From: Actinocatenispora sera
GTDB lineage: Bacteria > Actinomycetota > Actinomycetes > Mycobacteriales > Micromonosporaceae
NCBI RefSeq assembly: GCF_018324685.1
Contig: NZ_AP023354.1
Coordinates: 1,612,001-1,676,000, forward strand
Reading direction: 5' to 3'
Length of the DNA stretch: 64,000 nt
Shown here: positions 1-8,547 of the stretch, piece after piece
Numbering within the stretch: the stretch's first letter is position 1
Layout: each line of letters begins with the position of its first letter
Notes under the pieces: generated by a model
The model's input: the letters and a program-made list of their open reading frames with translations, nothing else
Told to the model about the DNA's origin: nothing
Database searches by the model: none
Position numbers and translations under genes: made by a program

Positions 1-33
1 CCGTGCGGGCCGGGCGGACGACGGGGAGCGACA

Positions 34-402
34 ATGGCAGTGGGACGACTGGGTGCGGTGGCCATCGACTGCGCCGAGCCCGAGGCGCTGGCCGAGTTCT
101 GGGCGGCGATGCTCGGCGGCGAGGTGGCGTTCCGGTCGCCGCAGTTCTGCGCGGTCGGCGCCGGCGGCACCTGGCTCAGCACGGTTCGGGTCGACGACTA
201 CACCCCGCCGAGCTGGCCGGCGGGGGCCACGCCGAAACAGTTCCATCTCGACCTGGCGGTGACCGACCTGGACGCCGCCGAGGCGGAGGCGGTAGGGCTG
301 GGCGCGTGCAAGGCCGACGAGCAGCCGGCGCCGGACCGGTGGCGGGTGTTCCTCGACCCGGCCGGCCACCCCTTCTGCCTCAGCACCCAGATCCCGAGCT
401 GA
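34..402 (+). CDS. VOC (glyoxalase-like) family protein
   Basis: A 122-aa single-domain protein of the vicinal oxygen chelate fold (glyoxalase/bleomycin-resistance type). The pattern seen is an N-terminal strand 'AVAIDCAEPEALAEFW' and a C-terminal half that ends 'FLDPAGHPFCL', as in actinobacterial Glyoxalase_6-like proteins. The family covers isomerases, dioxygenases and small-molecule binding proteins; the substrate cannot be read from sequence. The ATG at 34 is preceded by GGGGAG at a good distance. It stands alone, about 70 bp before the acetyltransferase gene on the same strand. Confidence 0.85.
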   Translation: MAVGRLGAVAIDCAEPEALAEFWAAMLGGEVAFRSPQFCAVGAGGTWLSTVRVDDYTPPSWPAGATPKQFHLDLAVTDLDAAEAEAVGLGACKADEQPAPDRWRVFLDPAGHPFCLSTQIPS

Positions 403-473
403 CCCGCGGCACCCGGATCCCAGACTGAGCCGCAGCGGCCGCCGGGCCGGGGTTCGAGGCGCATGATGGGCGA

Positions 474-953
474 ATGAGTGCTCGGGTGACGTTGCGACCG
501 ATGACCCAGGCGGAGTTCGACGCGTACCTCGACCGTACGGTGCGCGAATACGGGCAGGACAAGGTGCGCGCCGGCGAGTTCGCTCCGGAGCGTGCCGACG
601 AGCAGGCCCGGGCCGAGTTCACGCTGCTGCTGCCGGAAGGCGCGCGCACCAACGGGATGCTGCTGTTCACCGCGTTCGACGGGGACGAGCGGGTCGGCAT
701 GCTGTGGCTGGCGCTGCCGTCCGCGCGCCGCCGCCAGGCCTGGGTGTACGAGCTGTGGGTCGCGCCGGCCGCCCGCTCCCGCGGGTACGGCCGGGCGATC
801 ATGCGGGCCGGCGAGCGGGAGCTGGCCGCCCGCGGGGTCACCGAGATCGGGCTCAACGTGTTCGGCGACAACACCACCGCGATCGGGCTGTACGAGAGCC
901 TCGGGTACAAGGTGATCGCGCAGCAGATGGTCAAGCCTGTCGACGGCATCTGA
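474..953 (+). CDS. GNAT family N-acetyltransferase
   Basis: A 159-aa GCN5-related acetyltransferase. The acetyl-CoA binding signature is visible around residues 95-115 ('ELWVAPAARSRGYGRAIM', the R-x-x-G-x-G/A loop), followed by 'NVFGDNTTAIGLYESLGY', the usual C-terminal strand and helix. Such enzymes transfer acetyl groups from acetyl-CoA to amines of small molecules or proteins; the substrate is unknown. The ATG at 474 overlaps no other gene and directly precedes a typical 'MSARVTLRPMT' N-terminus. Confidence 0.88.
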   Translation: MSARVTLRPMTQAEFDAYLDRTVREYGQDKVRAGEFAPERADEQARAEFTLLLPEGARTNGMLLFTAFDGDERVGMLWLALPSARRRQAWVYELWVAPAARSRGYGRAIMRAGERELAARGVTEIGLNVFGDNTTAIGLYESLGYKVIAQQMVKPVDGI

Positions 954-1077
954 CCGTTGCGATTCGGCGACGGGGTGTGATGGTTTCCGCAGGGGCGCCA
1001 CCTCGACCGGCGACGCTCGTTCTACTCACCGGGTCGGCAGTGTGGCCGGCCCGCCACAGACCTTGTTCCCCCGCCGC

Positions 1078-1115
1078 GAGGCGCCCCCGGCCACGACAGC
1101 GACCGGGGGCGCCTC
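1078..1115. terminator. Hairpin terminator candidate after the acetyltransferase gene
   Basis: Perfect 13-bp inverted repeat, arms 1078-1090 and 1103-1115, with a 12-nt loop. It lies between the + strand acetyltransferase gene and the convergent SanA-like gene, so it could serve both. There is no long T-run, which is common for actinobacterial terminators. Confidence 0.6.
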
Positions 1116-1130
1116 TCTGTCCGCCCCCCG

Positions 1131-1250
1131 GCGCTGCCGACGCGCCGCTCTGTCCGCCCTGCGCTGCCGACGCGCCGCTCTGTCCGCCCTGCGCTGCCGA
1201 CGCGCCGCTCTGTCCGCCCTGCGCTGCCGACGCGCCGCTCTGTCGCCCAG
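1131..1250. repeat. 30-bp tandem repeat, four copies
   Basis: Four head-to-tail 30-bp units start at 1131, 1161, 1191 and 1221. The first three are identical and the fourth diverges in its last bases. The unit begins GCGCTGCCGACGCGCCGCTC. Diverged fragments continue to about 1330. This fills the 954-1333 gap; no credible gene is seen there. There are no unique spacers, so it is not CRISPR. Confidence 0.9.
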
Positions 1251-1333
1251 CGACGCCGTGCGTGCCGGCCCGCTGTGCCGGCCCGCCGTGCGTGCCGGCC
1301 CGCCGTGGCGGCTCGCCGTGCCGGCCGGTCCGG

Positions 1334-2020
1334 TCAGCGCACGGCGCGGTCGACGCCGTGTTCGCGGCGGCCGAGAAACTCCGGATCGGGCCGCACGACC
1401 ATGCTGTAGATCGCCTTCACGTCGGCGAACTGCTCCCGGACCCAGTTGCGCGGGTACGCGTCCCAGCGGTGCTGGCCGGTGTCACCGACGCCGTCCGCGT
1501 CGATGCCGACCGACCGGCACAGCGCCGTCGCCCGCGGGATGTGGAAGTCCTGCGAGACGACGAGCGCCCTGCGCACGCCGAAGATCCGCTTCGCCCGCGC
1601 GCACGACTGGTACGAGTCGAAGCCGGCGTAGTCGGTCACGATCCGCTCCATCGGCACCCCGTGGTCGACCAGCCAGGCGCGCATCGCGTCGGGCTCGTCG
1701 TAGCGCCACCGCCGGTGGTCGCCCGTGACGAGCAGGGCGCGGACCTTTCCCGCCACGAACAGCTGGCGGGCCAGCTCCAGCCGGCCGGCCAGGAACGGTG
1801 ACGGGGAGCCGTCCGGGTACACCTCGGCGCCGAACACCAGCGCCACCGGTGCGCGCGGCGCCGCCGCGGCCGAGTAGTACAGGTGGCCGTCCGCGCGCAG
1901 GCGCACCCAGCCGACCGAACCGCCGAGCAGCACGGCGACCAGCATCAGCCCGGCAAGACAGAGCGCGATCAGCCGCCGCGGCCGCAGCCAGCGACGGAGT
2001 GGAGCGGGCAGTCGCGACAT
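1334..2020 (-). CDS. SanA/ElyC-like DUF218 membrane protein
   Basis: A 228-aa protein with one N-terminal membrane segment (about residues 15-38, 'LIALCLAGLMLVAVLLGGS') followed by a DUF218 domain ('VALVFGAEVYPDGSPSPFLAGRL ... LLVTGDHR ... SQDFHIPRA'). The family includes E. coli SanA, ElyC and YdcF, linked to envelope permeability and peptidoglycan precursor handling; the exact reaction is not established. The ATG at 2020 is preferred over an upstream in-frame start at 2215 because the extra 65 residues are low-complexity and lie in repetitive DNA. Transcription is towards the 30-bp repeat array. Confidence 0.85.
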   Translation of the reverse strand: MSRLPAPLRRWLRPRRLIALCLAGLMLVAVLLGGSVGWVRLRADGHLYYSAAAAPRAPVALVFGAEVYPDGSPSPFLAGRLELARQLFVAGKVRALLVTGDHRRWRYDEPDAMRAWLVDHGVPMERIVTDYAGFDSYQSCARAKRIFGVRRALVVSQDFHIPRATALCRSVGIDADGVGDTGQHRWDAYPRNWVREQFADVKAIYSMVVRPDPEFLGRREHGVDRAVR

Positions 2021-2304
2021 CACGCCCTCACTATGCCCGGACCGGACAACGGCGCCCGCCCGCCGGGGATCTGCCGGCCGTGCCCACGGCCCGGCGCCGG
2101 TGGCGTGCGCGGCGCCGGTGGCGTGCGCGGCGCCGGCATGGTCGACATCACAGCCCATGAAGGCCGGCTGACCTGGGAGTACGCCGCCGGCAGCGACGTA
2201 TGATCGAAACCGCACAGGGCCCGGGTCGAGCGACCCGACGGGCGCGCTGAGGGTGGGTTAGCGCGCCGATCGGATTCGTCGCATCGTCCTGAAGGGGAAT
2301 CGAA

Positions 2305-3567
2305 GTGCCCGCCCTGGGTGCCTATCGTGCGCTGTTCGCTGCCACCGGCCCGCGGTTGCCGGTGTTGTCCTTCCTTGCCCGGCTGCCCAACGCGATGGGC
2401 CCGCTCGGCGTGCTCACCCTGCTGGTCGCCACCACCGGGTCGTACTCGGCGGCCGGCATCGCGACCGCCGCGCTCGGCGTGGGCGCCGCGTTCGGCGGTC
2501 CCGCGGTCGGTGCCCTCGCCGACCGGTACGGCCAGCGGCCGGTGGGGCTGGTCGCCGCGCTGGTGGACGCCGCCGGGTACGCGGGGCTCGTTGCGGCCGC
2601 CCTGCTGCACGGCCCGGCGTCGCTGGTGACCGCGCTCGCCACCGTCGCCGGCCTGGCCACCCCGCAGGTCGGGCCGTTCATGCGGGTCCGCTGGGTGCAC
2701 CTGCTGCGCGCTCGCGGGAAGCTGGTGCCGACCGCGTTCTCGTACGAGGGCGCGGTCGACGAGACGTCGTTCGTCGCCGGCCCGGCGCTGGTCGGGTTGT
2801 GCGCGCTGATGTTCCCGCCGGCGGTCCCGCTGCTGATCGCGGCGGCGCTGCTGGTGGTGGCCGGGCTGGCGTTCGCGCTGCACCCGACCGCGCCGGCCCC
2901 GGTCGCGGTGTCGGGGTCCGCCGCGCCGCGGGCCCGGCTGCCGCGGCGGACGGTGCTGGGTCTGGTCCTCGCGATGGCCGCGCTGGGCGCGATCTTCGGC
3001 GGCACCCAGACCGGAGTCACCGCACTCGCCGGCTCGATCGGCCGGCCCGGCTCCGCCGGGCTGATCTATGCGGTACTGGGCGTCGGCAGCGCCACCGCCG
3101 GCCTCGCCACCGCCTGGCTGCCGGCCCGGTTCCGTTACCCCGCACGGTATCTGGTGTTCGCCGCGGCGCTCGCGGTCGCGGTCACCGCGCTGCTGACGAT
3201 CTCCGGGCCAGCCGGTGCGATCGCCGCGATGGCCGTCCTCGGCCTGCTCGTCGCGCCCTACCTGATCACCGTGTACGCGCTGGCCGAACGGATCGCGCCG
3301 CCCGGCCGCACCGCGACGGTACTCACCCTGCTCGCCGCGGGCATCGTCGCCGGCGTCGCGCTCGGCGCCGGGCTCGCCGGTACCCTCGCCGACCGGTACG
3401 GGTTCCGCGGCGCCTTCGCCGTCCCGGTCGCCGCGGGCCTGATCGCGCTGCTGCTGGCGGCCACCGCGTACCGCCGCCTGGCCCGCACCTCGGCCGGCCT
3501 CGTCGCGCCAGGAGTTGCGGCCGGCGACTCGGCACCACGCCGCCCCGAGTCCCTGGTCGAGGCGTGA
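2305..3567 (+). CDS. MFS transporter
   Basis: A 420-aa integral membrane protein with about 12 predicted helices, typical of a major facilitator exporter. The inter-helix loop signature 'GALADRYGQRPVG' (helix 2-3) is repeated in the second half as 'GTLADRYGFRGA'. The family exports small molecules by proton antiport; the substrate is unknown. A GTG start at 2305 has the ribosome-binding site AAGGGGA upstream. It is divergent from the SanA-like gene; the shared 280-bp region probably holds both promoters. A weak hairpin (arms 3598-3605 and 3612-3619) follows it, overlapping the end of the convergent GntR gene. Confidence 0.88.
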   Translation: MPALGAYRALFAATGPRLPVLSFLARLPNAMGPLGVLTLLVATTGSYSAAGIATAALGVGAAFGGPAVGALADRYGQRPVGLVAALVDAAGYAGLVAAALLHGPASLVTALATVAGLATPQVGPFMRVRWVHLLRARGKLVPTAFSYEGAVDETSFVAGPALVGLCALMFPPAVPLLIAAALLVVAGLAFALHPTAPAPVAVSGSAAPRARLPRRTVLGLVLAMAALGAIFGGTQTGVTALAGSIGRPGSAGLIYAVLGVGSATAGLATAWLPARFRYPARYLVFAAALAVAVTALLTISGPAGAIAAMAVLGLLVAPYLITVYALAERIAPPGRTATVLTLLAAGIVAGVALGAGLAGTLADRYGFRGAFAVPVAAGLIALLLAATAYRRLARTSAGLVAPGVAAGDSAPRRPESLVEA

Positions 3568-3617
3568 GCGGGCGATGACTCGGTGCTCGACGCGCCCGAC
3601 ACCCGACGAGCCGGGTG

Positions 3618-4406
3618 TCAGTCGTCGAGGGGGAGTTCCAGCGGGTCGAGCGGTCGCGGCGCCGCGGGGGCCGGGCTGGAGATGGTGTCGACCTTGGTCG
3701 GCGCGGTGAGCCGGCGGGCCGCCTCGGCCATGTGCCGCTCGACGACGGCAAGCAGTGCGGCTTCGTCCCGGGCCTCGACCGCGTCGATGATCTCGGCGTG
3801 CGAGTCGGGCATGTCGGCGCGGACCCGGAACTCGCGATCCAGCGAGTACGTGCACAGCCGGGTCTCGATCAGCAGGGTGGCGATGCTGGCGGACAGTCGG
3901 GGGCTGCCGGCCGCGTCGACCAGCGCCTGGTGGAACTCGATGTCGGTGTCGCCGACGGCGTGCGCGTCGCGTCGCTTGTTCGCCCGGACCATCCGCTGGT
4001 GGACCCTTCTCAGGGTGCGCACGGTGCGGTCGACCGCGTTGTCGCGCAACACGACCCGGCACGCCGCGCACTCGACGGCGGTACGGGCGAGGTAGACGTC
4101 GGCGACCGCGGCGGCGTCCATGCTGACCACGGCGAGGCCGCGGCGGCGGGTGGTGGTGAGCAGTCGCTCCTGCACCAGCCGCTGGGCCGCCTCGCGCAGC
4201 GGGCCACGGCTGACGCCGAGCTGTTCGGCCAGTTCGGCCTCGCCGAGGGGGGCACCGGCCGGCAGGGTGCCCTCGAAGATGGCCTGCCGCAGCCGGGCGG
4301 CAATCAGATCCACAGTGGACTCGCGAGGCACGGGGGTGATCTTCTGCGCGCGGGCCGACCGAAGCGGCGTTGCGGGGCGAATAGGGCGATGTGAAGAATT
4401 CGCCAC
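3618..4406 (-). CDS. GntR/FadR-family regulator beside the ehu operon
   Basis: A 262-aa regulator with a winged helix-turn-helix at about residues 30-95 ('LAEQLGVSRGPLREAAQRLVQERLL') and a FadR-type all-helical ligand domain (FCD) containing Asp and His residues expected to bind metal or ligand ('DIEFHQALVDAAGS', 'HAEIIDAVEARDE'). A GTG start at 4406 is chosen because GGGAGG lies 9 bases upstream; an ATG at 4433 lacks a ribosome-binding site. It diverges from ehuB, so it probably controls the ectoine importer and itself. That role is inferred from position only. Confidence 0.85.
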   Translation of the reverse strand: MANSSHRPIRPATPLRSARAQKITPVPRESTVDLIAARLRQAIFEGTLPAGAPLGEAELAEQLGVSRGPLREAAQRLVQERLLTTTRRRGLAVVSMDAAAVADVYLARTAVECAACRVVLRDNAVDRTVRTLRRVHQRMVRANKRRDAHAVGDTDIEFHQALVDAAGSPRLSASIATLLIETRLCTYSLDREFRVRADMPDSHAEIIDAVEARDEAALLAVVERHMAEAARRLTAPTKVDTISSPAPAAPRPLDPLELPLDD

Positions 4407-4561
4407 TGCTACGCACCTCCCTGGTCTGGTCATGGCTGGCCGGCGACACGCCCGTGGATTACCGGAACCCTATTTGGGGTACCCACGCACCGCCAGGGGC
4501 GGCCCGGCCGGTTGGCCGTAGCTCACACGGCGGACCGATGCGCTCACCCGGCGAGACGGTA

Positions 4562-4640
4562 CAACGCAGTTCGCCAACATGTTGCAGACTATCGACGATC
4601 CTAATGTCAACAAACATACGAGCGGTGCTAGCGTTCAGGC
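4562..4640. promoter_or_regulatory. AT-rich divergent control region between gntR and ehuB
   Basis: Within a 325-bp gap, the stretch 4562-4640 is clearly richer in A/T than its surroundings. It holds a dyad TGTTG ... CAACA with arms near 4577 and 4609, a reasonable binding target for the neighbouring GntR protein. A minus-strand TTGACA box lies at about 4605-4610. No gene is seen in the gap. The assignment of the dyad to this regulator is inference. Confidence 0.4.
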
Positions 4641-4731
4641 CCGAACTCCGGGCCGAGCTGGCCCGCCATGCCCGGACCTCGACGCGGCACCGAGTGGCCG
4701 CCGGGTCCGAAGCCTGAGGAGGTTGAGGTCC

Positions 4732-5643
4732 GTGACGGACAACAGTCGGTGGTCTCGTCGTACGCTCCTTCGCTCCGCCGCGGTCGGTGGCGGGCTGCTC
4801 ACCGTGCCGGGCCTGCTGGCCGCGTGCTCGCGCACCCAGACCGGCACCGGTGAGTCGAAGGAGAGCACTCTCGACAAGATCAAGAAGCAGGGCTTCGTCA
4901 CCATCGGTTTCGCGGGTGAGCAACCGTACGGGTTCAAGCAGGGCGACAATCTCGTCGGCGAGGCGCCGACGCTGCACAAGAAGATCTTCAGCGAGCTGGG
5001 CGTCAAGGACATGCGCGGCGTGCTGACCGACTTCAACTCGCTGATCCCGGGCATCAAGGCGAACCGGTTCGACGTGGTCAGCGCCGGTATGGCGATCACG
5101 CCGGAGCGGTGCAAGGAGGTCATCTTCTCCGAGCCCGAGTTCGTCGGCGCCACCGCGCTGCTGGTGAAGAAGGGCAACCCGAAGCACCTCACCGATCTCA
5201 AGGCGGTCGCCAAGGCCGGCGCCACCGTCGGAGTGCTGCAGGCCGCCGTCGAGAAGAGCTTCTCCACCGCGGCCGGGGTCAAGTCCGGCAACATCAAGGA
5301 GTTCGCGAAGCAGCAGGACGGGCTGGACGCGCTGGTGGCCGGTCGGATCGACGCGTTCGCGCTGACCGACATCTCACTGCGCTGGCTGGCGAACATCAAC
5401 AAGGGCAAGCCGGTCGAGGTGACCCCGTCCTTCCAGCCGAAGCTGGACGGCAAGCCGCAGAGCAGCGCCGGCGGCGCCGTGTTCCGCACCGCCGACACCG
5501 AGTTGCGGGACGCGTTCAACAAGGAGCTGAAGAAGATCACCTCCGACCCGACCCAGTACACCTCGCTGATCGGCAAGTACGGCTTCACCAAGGTCAACGT
5601 GCCGCCGGCGACCCTGACCACCGCCTCGCTGTGCGAGGGCTGA
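4732..5643 (+). CDS. ehuB: Ectoine/hydroxyectoine ABC transporter, substrate-binding lipoprotein
   Basis: A 303-aa type-3 extracellular solute-binding protein anchored as a lipoprotein. A twin-Arg-like n-region (Arg9-Arg10) precedes the lipobox LLAAC with Cys32. The mature part 'GFVTIGFAGEQPYGFKQGD ... GEAPTLHKKIFSELGV ... LIPGIKANRFDVVSAGMAITPERCKEV' follows the EhuB pattern closely. It would capture ectoine or hydroxyectoine outside the membrane and deliver it to EhuCDA. A GTG at 4732 with GAGGAGG upstream is the start. First gene of ehuBCDA. Other polar amino-acid ligands remain possible, but the full gene set supports ectoine. Confidence 0.85.
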   Translation: MTDNSRWSRRTLLRSAAVGGGLLTVPGLLAACSRTQTGTGESKESTLDKIKKQGFVTIGFAGEQPYGFKQGDNLVGEAPTLHKKIFSELGVKDMRGVLTDFNSLIPGIKANRFDVVSAGMAITPERCKEVIFSEPEFVGATALLVKKGNPKHLTDLKAVAKAGATVGVLQAAVEKSFSTAAGVKSGNIKEFAKQQDGLDALVAGRIDAFALTDISLRWLANINKGKPVEVTPSFQPKLDGKPQSSAGGAVFRTADTELRDAFNKELKKITSDPTQYTSLIGKYGFTKVNVPPATLTTASLCEG

Positions 5644-5670
5644 TCCGTCGGCCGGGATTGACGACCTGAG

Positions 5671-6426
5671 ATGGGAATCTTCTTCAAACAGCTCGGCGAG
5701 TCCGCGGGCAACATCGGTTCCGCTGCCCTGATCACGGTCGAGGCCACGGTGCTCGGCGCCATCCTCGCGTTGGCGCTGGCCTTCATCCTCGGCCTGCTGG
5801 CCAGGTCGCGTCACCTCGTTGTCCGGGGCATCGCCCGGACCATCATCGAGTTCTTCCGCGGCACCTCGCTGTACGTGCAGCTGTTCTGGCTGTACTTCGC
5901 GCTTCCGGTGCTGGGCTTCCAGATCAGCAGCGCGCTGCTGTGCGCGGTGATCGCGTTCGGCCTCAACTTCGGCGCGTACGGCGCCGAGGTGGTGCGCGGC
6001 GCGATCAACGCGGTGCCGCAGGCGCAGTGGGAGGGTGCCACCGCGCTGAACATGTCCTCGTTCCAGCGGATGCGGCTGGTGATCCTGCCGCAGGCGTGGA
6101 TCGGCATGATCCCACCGTTCAACAACCTGTTGATCCAGCTGTTGAAGTCGACCCCGTTGCTGTCGCTGATCACCGTGGCCGACCTGACCTTCGAGGGCCA
6201 GCAGCTGCGGGCGGCGACCGGGCAGACGGCCCTGTCCTATCTGTTCCTGCTCGTCGTCTACTTCATCCTGGCGTACATCTTCACGTTGTTGATGAACGCG
6301 TTGGAGTCGGTGGCGAAGGCGCGCCTGGGGCGCGGCGCCGGATTGCGCGGCCTGTTCCGCCTGCGTGAGGCGGATCCGACCGGTCAGAGCGTCGGTCTCG
6401 GAACGGGTGTGGGGAGAGCGATGTGA
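5671..6426 (+). CDS. ehuC: Ectoine/hydroxyectoine ABC transporter permease EhuC
   Basis: A 251-aa inner-membrane permease of the polar amino-acid (HisM/GlnP) type. 'EFFRGTSLYVQLFWLYFALPVLG' and the EAA loop 'EGATALNMSSFQRMRLVILPQA' contact the ATPase EhuA. The phrase 'FFRGTSL' with Leu-Phe-Trp is typical of EhuC. It lies 27 bp after ehuB and its stop overlaps the GTG start of ehuD by 4 bases, so the two subunits are translationally coupled and would form a heterodimeric channel. Confidence 0.85.
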   Translation: MGIFFKQLGESAGNIGSAALITVEATVLGAILALALAFILGLLARSRHLVVRGIARTIIEFFRGTSLYVQLFWLYFALPVLGFQISSALLCAVIAFGLNFGAYGAEVVRGAINAVPQAQWEGATALNMSSFQRMRLVILPQAWIGMIPPFNNLLIQLLKSTPLLSLITVADLTFEGQQLRAATGQTALSYLFLLVVYFILAYIFTLLMNALESVAKARLGRGAGLRGLFRLREADPTGQSVGLGTGVGRAM

Positions 6427-7070
6427 ACCACACGATCTGGGACTGGAGTGTCGTCGAGGACGTCATTCCGCTGCTGCTCAAGGGTTTTGTGGTCACGTTG
6501 CTCGCCACCGTGGTCGGTTCGGTGATCGCGATCCTGCTCGGACTGCTGCTGGCGATGGCGCGCCGGGTGCCAGCCCGGTTCGTCCGGGTGCCGGTCCGCG
6601 CGTTCGTCGAGTTCGTCCGCAGCACCCCGCTGCTGGTGCAGCTGTTCACGGTGTACGTCCTGCTGCCGTCGCTGTCGCCGTTCGTGATCGGCGCGTCGGT
6701 GCTCGGCATCCACTACGCCACCTACATGTCGGAGGTGTACCGGGCCGGCATCGACGGCGTCCCGAAGGGACAGTGGGAGGCGGCGACGGCGCTGTCGATG
6801 GCGCGCGGCCGGACCTGGCAGGCGGTCATCCTGCCGCAGGCCGTCCGCAACGTCCTCCCGGCCCTGGGCAACTACATCATCTCGATGTTCAAGGACACCC
6901 CGTTCCTCGCGGTGATCACCGTGCACGAGATGGTCTTCGAGGCCCAGGAGTACGGCTCGGACCACTTCCGCTACCTGGAGGTCTTCACGTTGGCGGCGGC
7001 GATCTTCCTGATCGCGAGCTATCCCACGTCGCTGCTGGTACGAAGGTTGGAGAACCGCCTTGGCCACTGA
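6423..7070 (+). CDS. ehuD: Ectoine/hydroxyectoine ABC transporter permease EhuD
   Basis: A 215-aa permease, the partner of EhuC. The N-terminus 'IWDWSVVEDVIPLLLKGFVVTL' is characteristic of EhuD, followed by 'EFVRSTPLLVQLF' and the EAA loop 'EAATALSMARGRTWQAVILPQAVRNVLP'. About five membrane helices. The GTG at 6423 overlaps the ehuC stop, and the stop at 7070 overlaps the start of ehuA, continuing the tight operon. Confidence 0.85.
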   Translation: MNHTIWDWSVVEDVIPLLLKGFVVTLLATVVGSVIAILLGLLLAMARRVPARFVRVPVRAFVEFVRSTPLLVQLFTVYVLLPSLSPFVIGASVLGIHYATYMSEVYRAGIDGVPKGQWEAATALSMARGRTWQAVILPQAVRNVLPALGNYIISMFKDTPFLAVITVHEMVFEAQEYGSDHFRYLEVFTLAAAIFLIASYPTSLLVRRLENRLGH

Positions 7071-7896
7071 ACCCAACATCCCCGACCTGTCCGCGGTGGA
7101 CAGTGCACCGAAGCTGCCCGAGGGCACGCCGATGGTGCTGTTCGACCAGGTGGTCAAGCAGTTCGGCAGCAACATCGTGCTCGACCACCTCGACTTCTCC
7201 GTCGCGCAGGGCGAGCGGGTCACGCTGATCGGCCCGTCCGGTTCCGGCAAGACCACCATCCTGCGGCTGCTGATGACGCTGGAGAAGGTCAACGGCGGCG
7301 TCGTGTACGTCGAGGGCGAGCCGCTGTCGCACATGAAGCGCGGCAACCAGCTCGTCCCGGCGAACGAGCGCTACCTGCGCACCGTCCGCAAGAAGATCGG
7401 CATGGTCTTCCAGCAGTTCAACCTGTTCCCGAACATGAAGGTGCTGGAGAACGTCACCGAGGCGCCGATACACGTGCTCGGGCTGTCGAAGGACGAGGCG
7501 GTCGAGCGGGCCAAGCAGCTGCTCGACCTGGTCGGCCTCGGCGACCGGGTCAACCAGCATCCGACCTCGCTGTCCGGCGGTCAGCAGCAGCGGGTGGCGA
7601 TCGCCCGGGCGCTCGCCATGCAACCCGACGTGCTGTTGCTGGACGAGGTCACCTCGGCGCTCGACCCGGAACTCGTCGCCGACGTGCTCAACGTGCTGCG
7701 CGACATCGCCCAGACGACGACCATCACGATGCTGATCGTCACGCACGAGATGCAGTTCGCCCGGGACGTGTCCAACCGGATCCTGATGTTCGACAAGGGC
7801 CGCATCGTCGAGGAGGGCCCGCCGGACAAGATCTTCTCGAACCCGGAGAACGAGCGCACCCAGACGTTCCTGCGTGCCGTGCTCGAAGAGCGCTGA
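7060..7896 (+). CDS. ehuA: Ectoine/hydroxyectoine ABC transporter ATP-binding protein
   Basis: A 278-aa ABC ATPase that powers import through EhuCD. Walker A GPSGSGKT at residues 58-65, signature LSGGQQQ, Walker B 'VLLLDEVTSALD' and the switch His ('IVTHEMQF') are intact. The start is a TTG at 7060 overlapping ehuD; it gives a 24-residue N-terminal extension, and an internal ATG at 7132 (MVLFDQVV) is an alternative. Last gene of the operon, followed by a strong hairpin. Confidence 0.88.
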   Translation: MATEPNIPDLSAVDSAPKLPEGTPMVLFDQVVKQFGSNIVLDHLDFSVAQGERVTLIGPSGSGKTTILRLLMTLEKVNGGVVYVEGEPLSHMKRGNQLVPANERYLRTVRKKIGMVFQQFNLFPNMKVLENVTEAPIHVLGLSKDEAVERAKQLLDLVGLGDRVNQHPTSLSGGQQQRVAIARALAMQPDVLLLDEVTSALDPELVADVLNVLRDIAQTTTITMLIVTHEMQFARDVSNRILMFDKGRIVEEGPPDKIFSNPENERTQTFLRAVLEER

Positions 7897-7900
7897 CCGA

Positions 7901-7933
7901 CCGGCGCCCCGTCCACAGTGGACGGGGCGCCGG
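7901..7933 (+). terminator. Terminator of the ehu operon
   Basis: Perfect 13-bp GC-rich stem, arms 7901-7913 and 7921-7933, starting 5 bases after the ehuA stop. The loop contains the recurring word TCCACAGTGGA (7912-7922). It sits between convergent genes and may stop transcription from both sides. Confidence 0.75.
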
Positions 7934-7940
7934 CACGGGC

Positions 7941-8489
7941 TCACCTCGGTGCTGCGGGCCGGCCGGGCACCCAGGAACTGCGCGGCAGCCCGACGTGCAT
8001 GGCCAGGTCACGCCAGGCCGCGTGCTGCACCACGACCGCCGGGTCACCGACCAGCTCGCCGCCGAGCGGGGCCCCGTCCGGGGTGAACCGCAGGCGCACC
8101 AGCCGGCAACTGTCGAACAGCCACCAGTCGCCGGCCTCGACCGGGAGCCCCACCGACAGCGCGCGGTCGTACGAGATCCAGCGGAACCGTTCGCCCGGCG
8201 CGATCTGCCCCGAGAGCAGCTGCCACCGCTCGTAGCCGCTCGGCGGCTCGTGCAGGACCCGCACCCGGCTGACCTGCCGGCCCTGGCCGATCATCGTGTT
8301 GATCTGTGCCGACCGTTCGTGGTCGCGGGGAACGAAGCTCAGGCGGTTCGGTTCGCCGGCGAGGAACTCGGCGACCAGCGCCCGTTCGTTCTCGATCCGG
8401 TAGGCAGGCAGCGTCTCGAACCGGAACGCGGTGTGCTCGAACCGGCGCCAGAGCCGGTCGACCTCGTCGACGCCGAGTCGCTCGCCCAT
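7941..8489 (-). CDS. DUF6879-family protein
   Basis: A 182-aa soluble protein matching the actinobacterial DUF6879 pattern ('FRFETLPAYRIENERALVAEFLAG ... VRVLHEPPSGYERWQL ... DWWLFDS'). The family is often found near XRE/DUF397 regulators, but no function is established; here no such partner is adjacent. The ATG at 8489 is chosen because the longer reading frame to 8561 adds an atypical Arg-rich stretch. Convergent with ehuA. Confidence 0.75.
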   Translation of the reverse strand: MGERLGVDEVDRLWRRFEHTAFRFETLPAYRIENERALVAEFLAGEPNRLSFVPRDHERSAQINTMIGQGRQVSRVRVLHEPPSGYERWQLLSGQIAPGERFRWISYDRALSVGLPVEAGDWWLFDSCRLVRLRFTPDGAPLGGELVGDPAVVVQHAAWRDLAMHVGLPRSSWVPGRPAAPR

Positions 8490-8547
8490 GGCCGGGAGTC
8501 TACGTCGGCGCCGCCAGCACTCCGGCGACAGCGGCGCGGTTGCCGGG

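Noticed and set aside
1131-1250. CRISPR-like regular repeats
   Set aside because: The 30-bp units are directly adjacent with no unique spacers and no cas genes are near; a simple tandem repeat.
2020-4449. Very long minus-strand open frames opposite the MFS gene, and similar long antisense frames elsewhere
   Set aside because: Composition is Gly/Arg/Gln-rich and they lie entirely antisense to a clear membrane protein; typical artefacts of high-GC DNA.
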